Source: Actinacidiphila cocklensis | Lineage (GTDB): Bacteria; Actinomycetota; Actinomycetes; Streptomycetales; Streptomycetaceae | Direction of reading: 5' to 3' | Assembly (NCBI RefSeq): GCF_907177275.1 | Contig: NZ_CAJSLV010000046.1 | Span: forward strand, 1 to 64,000 | DNA: 64,000 nt | Part shown: positions 57,991-64,000 of the stretch, one piece after another | How the letters are laid out: each line of letters opens with the position of its first letter | How positions within the stretch are numbered: position 1 is the stretch's first letter | Notes under the pieces: generated by a model | The model's database searches: none | Told to the model about the DNA's origin: nothing | What the model saw: only the letters and a program-made list of their open reading frames with translations | Translations under genes and position numbers: made by a program

Positions 57991-59190
57991 ATGACCGTCA
58001 GTGCAGTTGGCGCCATGAGCGCGCTCCGTACGGCGGGTGCACCGCGTACGGTGCGCCGGTCGGGATTCACCATCGCCGCGGACGGCTCGTACGCGGCCTG
58101 CCTCGCGGAGACCGTCCTGCCCGAGGAGGGGCTCGGCGGCGGGCTGCTCGCCGAGCGGTGGACGCTCGGCGGACCCGAGCCGTACGCCGTGCCCCTGCCG
58201 GGGGCGCAGCCGGAGGAGCCCGGCACCCAGGTGCTGCCGCTGACCGACGGGCGGGTGCTGATCAGGCGCCGGGTCGCCGACCGGCACGACCTGGCCCTGC
58301 TCTACCCCAGCGGTCCCGACACCGGGTCGCTGGCGGTGGGCTCGCTCATCGGCGCGGACGTGCGGTTGCTGCCACCCGCGCCGGGCGGCTGCGCGTACGC
58401 CCTCGCATACGACGAGGACGGCGACCAGACCGGGGTCTGGCGGGTGCACGGCACGTCCGGCGGCCTGCCCGAACCCGTCATGGCGGTGCCGGGGCGCTGT
58501 ACCGGCGGGGTCTGGCTGGACCGTGCCGGGCGGCTGCTCGCGGTGGACCGCGAACTCGACGGGCGGACGAAGGCGGTCGCCGCCGACCTGCACACCGGGC
58601 GCACCAGCCCGCTGCTGCAGATCACCGACGACAGCGACGACCGGCTGCTGCTCTCCGAGCCCGACAGCGGACTGCTGCTGCTGCGCAGCGACGCCACCGG
58701 TGAGGCGCGGCTCGGCTGGGGGGTGCTGGGCAGCAGGCTCCCGGTGCGCTTCCCCGACGCGCTGCGGGTGCCGGGCGTGCTGCTCACCCCGGTCGCCGCG
58801 CAGCCCGGGCAGATCCTGACGCCCGAGGCGTCGGTGGTGGCGCTGCGGGCGGAGGTGCCGGGCGGGGCGGAGTCGCTGGCGCTGTGGCGGCCGGGCGAAC
58901 GCCGGCTGCACTGGCGGGCGTCGCCGCCCGGGTGGCTGGGGGCGGCCGGGATGTGGCTGCCGCGGGACGAGCTGCGGCTGCCGTACGCCGAGGGCGACCA
59001 CCTGTGCGGGCTCGCCGCGTACGACCCGCCGGCGAGCTGGCCCGAGCGGCGCACCGCCGCTGCGGGGGTCGTGGTCCACGGGCAGGCCCGGGCGCTTCCC
59101 GCGCTGCCGGCTCGACCCGCGCTGCCCGCCCTGCCCGCTCGCCGGGAGTGGTGCGTGCTGCCCTTGCAGCAGGCGCCGCTCGCGGGGTGA
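57991..59190 (+). CDS. Hypothetical beta-propeller-like cytoplasmic protein
   Basis: 399 residues, no signal peptide. Repeated strand-turn-strand units with Asp/Gly turns suggest a WD40-like propeller: GFTIAADGSYAACLAET, VLPLTDGRVLIRRR, CAYALAYDEDGDQTGVWRVHG, GGVWLDRAGRLLAVDREL, LLLSEPDSGLLLLRSDATGEARLGWG. The C-terminus has a Pro-Ala-Leu repeat (ALPALPARPALPALPA). It is preceded by GGAGG 11 bases from the ATG and a clear promoter. Function not recognised; such proteins are usually scaffolds. Confidence 0.75.
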   Translation: MTVSAVGAMSALRTAGAPRTVRRSGFTIAADGSYAACLAETVLPEEGLGGGLLAERWTLGGPEPYAVPLPGAQPEEPGTQVLPLTDGRVLIRRRVADRHDLALLYPSGPDTGSLAVGSLIGADVRLLPPAPGGCAYALAYDEDGDQTGVWRVHGTSGGLPEPVMAVPGRCTGGVWLDRAGRLLAVDRELDGRTKAVAADLHTGRTSPLLQITDDSDDRLLLSEPDSGLLLLRSDATGEARLGWGVLGSRLPVRFPDALRVPGVLLTPVAAQPGQILTPEASVVALRAEVPGGAESLALWRPGERRLHWRASPPGWLGAAGMWLPRDELRLPYAEGDHLCGLAAYDPPASWPERRTAAAGVVVHGQARALPALPARPALPALPARREWCVLPLQQAPLAG

Positions 59191-59327
59191 CCCGCATGAC
59201 GGGGGTGCTGCGCCCGTCAGTAGACTCGCCACTCGCCGTCGCGGGCCGGGGTACCCGACGTGACCACGGGTTCTTCCTGCTCGCACGCTTTCGGCGGCGC
59301 CATCGCTTTTCCACGGGGAGTACGACC

Positions 59328-59450
59328 ATGTCCGACAGCACCGCCGCCGAGCAGCAGCCGGGCCGCCACCGCGGCCCCGCCTCCGCCGAGCCCCAGGACG
59401 CCCCTCCCCCGCCGCCGCCCGGCCGCCACCGCAGGCCCGCGGAGGACTGA
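59328..59450 (+). CDS. Small Pro-rich protein with two Gly-Arg-His-Arg motifs
   Basis: 40 residues from ATG 59328 with GGGGAG seven bases upstream. The sequence has PGRHRGPASAEP and, after a run of prolines, PGRHRRPAED at the end, so the same GRHR phrase appears twice. Codon bias and a good ribosome site support real coding, although the ORF is too short for statistics. No function known. It lies alone between the propeller-like gene and an ATPase remnant. Confidence 0.55.
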   Translation: MSDSTAAEQQPGRHRGPASAEPQDAPPPPPPGRHRRPAED

Positions 59451-59512
59451 CCCGGCCGCCCCTCCCGCCGCACGGCGCCCTTCCACTGACCGGGCAGGGC
59501 GAGCCCCTCTGA

Positions 59513-60136
59513 GGCGGCAGGCAGAGCGGGCTCGCCTCGGGGGCACTGTCTCCGCTGCTGCACCGCCTGGTGGCCGAGAAGCGCGTGCTCTCGGTCGACC
59601 TGCCACTGTCCACCAAGCCGGGAAAACCCGCCCTCTACCGAGTGGCGGACAGCAATCTGCGCCTCTACCTTGCGGCTCTTCGCTCCGCCCAGGAGCAGGC
59701 CCGCCGGGGCAGGCCGGACTCCGCCTTCGACGTGGTGCTGCGCCGTTGGCCGGCCTGGCGCGGCCGGGCGGTCGAGCCGCTGGTCAGGGAATCCCTGGAG
59801 CCGGCGGCCATCGCAGGCGATCTGCCGTGGGCGGACACCGAGGCCGTCGGCGGGTGGTGGAACCGCCGTTTCGACCCCGAGGTCGACCTCGTCGGCGCCG
59901 ATCGCCCGCCCGTCGCCGGCAGCGTGCACTTCGCCGGTTCGATCAAGTGGCCGGACTCCGCCTTCGACGCCCACGACCTCGCCGCCCTCACCCGGGCCGC
60001 GCCCCAGATCCCCGGCTTCGTCCCGGGGACCAGCGGCCTGGTGGTCGCCTCCCGCTCGGGCGTCGCTCTGCCACCGGGAGCGGTGGACGTGGTCTGGTCC
60101 CCGGCCGATGTCCTCGCAGCCTGGCCCGCCGGTTAG
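59513..60136 (+). pseudogene. C-terminal remnant of an AAA ATPase with DUF234 nuclease-like domain
   Basis: The readable protein starts ALSPLLHRLVAEKRVLSVDLPLSTKPGKPALYRVADSNLRLYL, the winged-helix/DUF234 junction of archaeal-type ATPases, and continues with FDPEVDLVGAD and HFAGSIKWPDS, an ExDLV...K pattern like PD-(D/E)XK nucleases. The whole N-terminal ATPase (about 250 residues with Walker motifs) is missing and stops are found upstream. A short product from GTG 59570 is possible but would be only the C-terminal domain. Confidence 0.7.
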
Positions 60137-60145
60137 CGTGGGGCC

Positions 60146-60589
60146 ATGACGAACGGAGCGGGGCTGGACCTCGCGGGGCTGGACAAGGCGCAGTTCGGGT
60201 TTCCCGGGGAGCTGCGGGATCAGCTGGTCGGGGCGGTGCTGGACGGGAGCAAGACGTCGACCACCGGGGTCGTGGCGGACTACGAGCACCACGACGAGGC
60301 GCTGCCCGAGGCCGGGGAGCGCCTCGTCGTGGTGGATTCCGGCGACCGGCCGGTCGCCGTCATCGAGACGACCGAGGTGCGGGTGGTGCCGCTGCGGGAG
60401 GTGGACCTCGCGCACGCCGTGGACGAGGGCGAGGGCTACGACAGCGTCGCCGCCTGGCGTCGCGGCCACGAGGAGTTCTGGCACAGCCCCGAGATGCGGG
60501 CCGCGATGGACGACCCGGATTTCACCGTGGACGACGACACCCCGCTCGTCCTGCAGCGCTTCCGGATGATCGCCGACCTCAGGGCCTGA
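60146..60589 (+). CDS. ASCH-domain protein
   Basis: 147 residues. The ASCH fold signature is present: LVGAVLDGSKTSTTGVVADYE (the G-x-KT-x-T loop), LVVVDSGDRPVAVIETTEVRVVPLREVDLAHAVDEGEGYDSVAAWRRGHEEFW, and a final strand PLVLQRFRMIADL. ASCH proteins have a PUA-like beta-barrel; some bind RNA, others (YqfB) hydrolyse N4-acylcytidines. It begins ten bases after the ATPase remnant. No partner genes. Confidence 0.9.
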   Translation: MTNGAGLDLAGLDKAQFGFPGELRDQLVGAVLDGSKTSTTGVVADYEHHDEALPEAGERLVVVDSGDRPVAVIETTEVRVVPLREVDLAHAVDEGEGYDSVAAWRRGHEEFWHSPEMRAAMDDPDFTVDDDTPLVLQRFRMIADLRA

Positions 60590-60595
60590 CCGCGG

Positions 60596-61819
60596 TCAGC
60601 CGTCCTCGCCCACCGGCAGCACCGCCGCGACCCGGAAACCGCCCGCGGGCGAGGGACCCGAGGTCAGCGAGCCGCCGGCGGCGGCGAGGCGCTCGGTCAG
60701 GCCGCGCAGCCCGGTACCGGTCCTGGTGGACTGGAGCGTCGCCGTCGTACCGGAGGCAGCAGAAGCGGCAGGACCCTGGCCGTTGTCGGTGATCGTGAGG
60801 TGCACCAGGCCCTCGGCGCACCGCAGTTCGATGCGGGTCAGGGTCGCGCCGCTGTGGCGTACGACGTTGGTGACCCCCTCGCGTACCACCCAGCCCAGCA
60901 GCGCCTCGGTCTGCGGCGGCAGCGGCGGACCCGACTCCTGGAGGACGACCTCGATGTCGGAGGCGGCCAGCGCCGAGCGCGCCCGGTCCAGCTCGGTGGA
61001 CAGGCTGCCCTCCCGGTAGCCGGTGACGGCCTCGCGGATCTCGGTGAGCGCCTGCCTGCCGACCGACTCGATGTCGCCGACCTGCGTGAGTGCCGCCTCC
61101 AGGTTGCGCGGCGCCAGCCGCCGTGCGGCCTCGGCCTTCACCACGACCACCGACAGCGTGTGGCCCAGCAGGTCGTGCAGGTCGCGGGAGAACCGCAGCC
61201 GCTCCTCGGCGACGGCGTTGCGGGCCAGCTCCTGCCGGGTGGACTTGAGCTGGTCCACCGCGTGGAAGAGCGTGATGATCACCGAGACGACGAGACCGGA
61301 CAGGAACGTGCCGTACGACAGGCTCGCCGTGCTCCAGAAGCCCTCGTGGTGCAGTCCCGACACGATGCCGGCCGCGGCGCTGAGCGGGATCAGCATCAGG
61401 CCCAGCGCGCGGCGGCTGCGCGACACGCAGCCCGCGCACAGCGACACCAGCACGAACAGCAGCATGAAGTTGCCGCCGTAGCCGATCGACAGCGACAGCA
61501 CGAGCGCCGCGAGCGCGCCCAGCAGCTCGTAGGGCAGCCGGCCGGTCCGCCACCGCGGGCTGAACGCGGCCTTGATCGTGGACACGTACAGCCCGCAGAA
61601 GGCGGCCAGGCCGGACGCGGCCAGCCACGGCATCGGCACCTCGCCCTTGATCACGTCGGTGGCCGGGCCGAGGACCATCAGCATCCACGGGATCAGCGCT
61701 CCGCCGTCCGGCGCCTTGAGATTCTCGATCTCCTGCTCGAACTCGTTCGGGCCGCGTTTCCACCACGCCCTGCGGCACTGTTCCTCGGCCGGATCGTCCT
61801 TCGTCGCCTTCTTCGCCAT
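60596..61819 (-). CDS. DesK-type sensor histidine kinase
   Basis: 407 residues from ATG 61819 (ATG 61852 also in frame). About six membrane segments occupy ~55-200 (ALIPWMLMVLGPATDVI, LLGALAALVLSLSIGY, FMLLFVLVSLCAGCV, GTFLSGLVVSVIITLF). The HisKA_3 phosphoacceptor is in ERLRFSRDLHDLLGHTLSVVVVKAEAA. The ATPase domain has GWVVREGVTNVVRHSGA (N-box), LTITDNGQGP (D-box) and GTGLRGLTERLAAAGG (G-box). Kinases of this class pair with LuxR-type response regulators; the only candidate nearby is divergent at 62965, beyond an unrelated gene. Confidence 0.92.
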   Translation of the reverse strand: MAKKATKDDPAEEQCRRAWWKRGPNEFEQEIENLKAPDGGALIPWMLMVLGPATDVIKGEVPMPWLAASGLAAFCGLYVSTIKAAFSPRWRTGRLPYELLGALAALVLSLSIGYGGNFMLLFVLVSLCAGCVSRSRRALGLMLIPLSAAAGIVSGLHHEGFWSTASLSYGTFLSGLVVSVIITLFHAVDQLKSTRQELARNAVAEERLRFSRDLHDLLGHTLSVVVVKAEAARRLAPRNLEAALTQVGDIESVGRQALTEIREAVTGYREGSLSTELDRARSALAASDIEVVLQESGPPLPPQTEALLGWVVREGVTNVVRHSGATLTRIELRCAEGLVHLTITDNGQGPAASAASGTTATLQSTRTGTGLRGLTERLAAAGGSLTSGPSPAGGFRVAAVLPVGEDG

Positions 61820-62102
61820 GTCGGTCCCCGTCCCCGTCGGCACTGCGTCCATCGCGCGCCCGCCGGGGAGCGGAGGCCTCACGCCGTCCGTGCGCTCCGC
61901 CGGTGGGAGAGCACAGCGTAACCGGCGAAAAGTGTCGGCCAAAGGCCCGGCACACGGACCGTGACAGGCCCGGGAGTGCGTGGTCCGGCACGCTCCGGCC
62001 CAGGTCACCGAAGCGGTTGGCCGGTGCCGAGCGGGAGACCGCGGCCGGCCGGCGCGGGAAGACGTCGCCCCTCCGCGACACCGGTGGAGCGTCGCCGCCA
62101 CG

Positions 62103-62843
62103 CTAACCCGCCTCGGCGCCGACCCACTCGTCGAAGGTGGTCTTCCCGCGGGGGCCGGGGGCCGTGGGCAGGAGCGCGCCGCCGACCATCTCCCTGCCGA
62201 CCTTGCCGGGCAGCTTCAGCGGCAGGACGGGACGGCGGCCGCCGCGCGCCCGGTGCAGTTGCCTGACCATCTGCACCATGTCGCGCTCCTCGGGGCCGGC
62301 GAGGTCGGGGGCGAGGCCCTGGGGGGCGCCGAGGGCCAACTCCACCAGCGCGTCGGCGACTTCCCTGGCCGCCACCGGCTGGCAGCGCATCCGGGGGGCG
62401 ATGGCGAACGGGCCGCCCCGCGCCAGCATCTGCGCCGCGAACTCGTGGAACTGCGTGGCGCGCAGCACGCTGGAGGGCACGTCGGAGTCGGCGGCGAGGG
62501 ATTCCTGGGCGCGCTTGCCGGCGTAGTAGCCGTAGTCGACCCGGTCGATCCCCACGATGGACAGCACCACGTGGTGGCTGACTCCCGCCGCCTGCCCCGC
62601 GCGCAGCAGATGGGACGTGGCCGCCTCGAAGAAGGCCACCGACCTGGAGCGGCCGGTGGTCACGATGTTGCTTGCGTCGATGACCCGCTCGACGCCGTCC
62701 AGGGCACGTTCGAGACCGCGCCCCGTGGTGAGGTCGACGCCCTCGGAGCGCGAGATCACCCGCGGTTCGTGCCCGGCCTCCCTGACGGCCGAGACGACCA
62801 GCTTCCCGACCCATCCGGTACCGCCTGCGACTGCGATGCGCAT
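62103..62843 (-). CDS. NAD(P)-binding NmrA-like protein
   Basis: 246 residues. N-terminal Rossmann motif MRIAVAGGTGWVGKLVVSAVREAGHEPRVISRS; then VDLTTGRGLERALDGVERVIDASNI, VLSIVGIDRVDYGYYAGKRAQE with a YxxxK-like pair, and a substrate lobe ending KTTFDEWVGAEAG. It belongs to the atypical SDR group (NmrA/HSCARG/ycf39-like) that may sense or use NAD(P)H. Ligand unknown. It lies between the sensor kinase and the response regulator and is transcribed with the kinase strand. Confidence 0.9.
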   Translation of the reverse strand: MRIAVAGGTGWVGKLVVSAVREAGHEPRVISRSEGVDLTTGRGLERALDGVERVIDASNIVTTGRSRSVAFFEAATSHLLRAGQAAGVSHHVVLSIVGIDRVDYGYYAGKRAQESLAADSDVPSSVLRATQFHEFAAQMLARGGPFAIAPRMRCQPVAAREVADALVELALGAPQGLAPDLAGPEERDMVQMVRQLHRARGGRRPVLPLKLPGKVGREMVGGALLPTAPGPRGKTTFDEWVGAEAG

Positions 62844-62964
62844 TTCCTTGTGCCTTTCGTCTCGGATCTCCGGCATGGGGACGCCGCGGCACCGGAAAGT
62901 GTGACACCACCGCGTGGGCGTCGCCCGCGCCGAGGGACGCCACCTGGCTGGATACGCTGGGCGG

Positions 62965-63588
62965 GTGACGGATGAGGGCAAGGCGGTGCGGGTGCTGCTC
63001 GCCGAGGACCAGGGGATGCTGCGGGGGGCGCTGGCGCTGCTGCTCGACCTGGAGGACGACATGGAGGTCGTCGCGCAGGTCGCCGCGGGCGACCGGATCG
63101 TCGAGGAGGCGCTCGCCGCCCGGCCCGACGTGGCGTTGCTCGACATCGAACTGCCGGGGCGCAGCGGGCTGGACGCCGCCGCGGAGCTGCACGAGCGGCT
63201 GCCGGAGTGCCGGGTGCTGATCCTGACGACGTTCGGGCGGCCGGGCTATCTGCGGCGGGCGATGGAGGCGGGGGCGGCGGGCTTCCTGGTGAAGGACGGG
63301 CCGGTGGAGGAGCTGGCCGGGGTGATCAGGCGGGTGCTGCGCGGGGAGCGGGTGATCGACCCGGCGCTGGCCGCCGCGGCGCTCAGCGCGGGGCCGAGCC
63401 CGCTCACCCAGCGCGAGCAGGACGTGCTCAACGCCGCGGGGGACGGCGCCACCGTCGCCGACATCGCGGGGCGGCTGTTCCTGTCGGAGTCGACGGTACG
63501 GAACTACCTGTCGGCCGCGATCGGCAAGACCGGCACCCGCAACCGCATGGAGGCACTGCGGGCCGCCCGGCAGAACGGCTGGCTCTGA
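62965..63588 (+). CDS. NarL/FixJ-type response regulator
   Basis: 207 residues from GTG 62965. Receiver domain: VRVLLAEDQGMLRGALALLL with the acidic pair, phosphoacceptor D60 in VALLDIELPG, Thr in ILTTFGRPG and Lys in GFLVKDGPVEEL. LuxR helix-turn-helix: LTQREQDVLNAAGDGATVADIAGRLFLSESTVRNYLSAAIGKTGTRNRMEA. It matches the DesR-type partners of HisKA_3 kinases, so the kinase at 60.6-61.8 kb is the obvious partner although the two genes are divergent and separated. Such pairs often sense membrane state or cell-wall stress in actinobacteria. Confidence 0.93.
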   Translation: MTDEGKAVRVLLAEDQGMLRGALALLLDLEDDMEVVAQVAAGDRIVEEALAARPDVALLDIELPGRSGLDAAAELHERLPECRVLILTTFGRPGYLRRAMEAGAAGFLVKDGPVEELAGVIRRVLRGERVIDPALAAAALSAGPSPLTQREQDVLNAAGDGATVADIAGRLFLSESTVRNYLSAAIGKTGTRNRMEALRAARQNGWL

Positions 63589-63604
63589 GGTCGGGTGAAC
63601 GGCC

Positions 63605-63886
63605 TCAGGAGGCGGGCCGCGGGGCCCGCTTCGGCAGCAGCGCCACCAGGCACGTACCGACCGCGAGGAAGCCCGCGCAGATCAGGAACGCCAGGCCGTA
63701 GCCCGCGGACAGCGCGTCGGCGGGAGCGGCGCCGCCGGCCGCGCGGTCGGCCATCCGGGACGCGGCGGCCGTCGCCAGGACCGTCAGGCCCAGGGCGCCG
63801 CCGAGCTGGCGTGCGGTGTTGAGCAGGCCGGAGACCAGGCCCTGTTCGCCGCGGCCGGCCGGGCCGGCGGGGTGGGTGGTGGCGGT
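63605..63886 (-). pseudogene. Fragment of a 14-segment (EmrB/QacA) MFS transporter
   Basis: GLVSGLLNTARQLGGALGLTVLATAAASRM and ALSAGYGLAFLICAGFLAVGTCLVALLPKR are the last two or three membrane segments of a DHA2 drug exporter, followed by a normal stop. Upstream, where earlier segments should be, the open frame instead gives NEILGQRSPTATTHP and non-membrane sequence to the window edge. It is therefore a 3' fragment, unless a frame change or rearrangement lies beyond 64000. Confidence 0.6.
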
Positions 63887-64000
63887 GGGGCTGCGCTGTC
63901 CGAGGATCTCGTTCACGGCCCTCATGCTTCCGTGGCGGCCGCCGCCGGGGCATCGGGATTTCGCCCTACGACCTGCGGCCCCGTCCCGGCGGCCCACGTC

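Noticed and set aside
1-64000. Search for CRISPR arrays, tRNA or rRNA genes, transposases, integrases and a secondary-metabolite cluster
   Set aside because: None was seen; SARP, P450 and exporters occur, but no synthase or precursor gene is present to make a cluster.

Overview
The window is very GC-rich DNA with strong third-position G/C bias and frequent GTG/TTG starts. It carries hallmarks of Streptomyces or a close relative in the Streptomycetaceae: a conservon (cvnABCD plus P450), CebR-type operators at secreted glucanase genes, a SARP regulator, a DtxR/DmdR-type iron box, an rnpB gene next to an RNB nuclease, and the dispersed intergenic element GGGGCGCGRGGAACTGCGCG. No plasmid, prophage, CRISPR array, rRNA or tRNA gene was recognised. 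It reads as an ordinary chromosomal segment with scattered gene decay.

Layout. 0-4.3 kb: surface polysaccharide genes (Wzz/BY-kinase-like protein running off the left edge, glycosyltransferase) and a cytidylyltransferase / CDP-alcohol phosphotransferase pair, followed by a 0.7 kb tandem-repeat spacer. 5-11 kb: Tat lipoprotein deacetylase-like protein coupled to a YVTN beta-propeller lipoprotein, serine hydrolase, Bcr/CflA MFS pump, Gfo/Idh/MocA oxidoreductase, pterin carbinolamine dehydratase. 11.5-15.5 kb: conservon with a P450 whose EXXR motif looks lost. 15.8-25.2 kb: anion permease, ROK regulator, two ATPase-fold regulators (one fused to an XRE domain), GH92 enzyme, XRE regulator. 25.2-28.1 kb: VOC protein, MarR remnant, TetR regulator and a zinc alcohol dehydrogenase sharing one operator motif. 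28.2-34.5 kb: three secreted glucanases (GH16-CBM56, CBM56-GH64, GH12-CBM2), each with a CebR-like palindrome upstream, interrupted by a PP2C phosphatase gene. 34.6-40 kb: lipoprotein, decayed stretch, Tat-exported beta-helix protein, epoxide hydrolase and SnoaL-like protein. 40-42 kb: a TetR gene that has lost its DNA-binding domain, flanked by four intact operator-like palindromes, then an apparently leaderless MFS exporter. 42-50.4 kb: NAD(P)-binding protein, EamA transporter, LysR regulator, small zinc protein, frameshifted TPR gene, secreted protein, SARP-CGNR fusion, ECF sigma factor with membrane partner, double GNAT protein. 50.7-56.6 kb: rnpB, RNB nuclease, yaaA, eda, histidine phosphatase (without the RNase HI half found in relatives), zinc-ribbon protein with a probable CTG start, Nif3. 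56.7-64 kb: iron-boxed siderophore-binding lipoprotein, propeller-like protein, small protein, ATPase remnant, ASCH protein, DesK-type kinase, NAD(P)-binding protein, LuxR-type response regulator and a truncated MFS fragment at the right edge.

How the parts work together. The clearest functional block is extracellular glucan breakdown: three exported enzymes that should answer to one LacI/CebR-type regulator sensing cello- or gluco-oligosaccharides. GH92 (mannan or N-glycan trimming) has a different LacI-type operator. Two TetR circuits (26-28 kb and 40-42 kb) each show the regulator next to its likely targets; the second regulator is broken. I did not find one dramatic new machine. The best leads are the conservon with a non-EXXR P450 and a kinase-like protein without a visible H-box, the ATPase-XRE fusion opposite a second XRE gene, the SARP-ABATE-CGNR fusion, and the orphaned TetR operator set. 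All identifications come from motif reading and family knowledge; no database search was possible.
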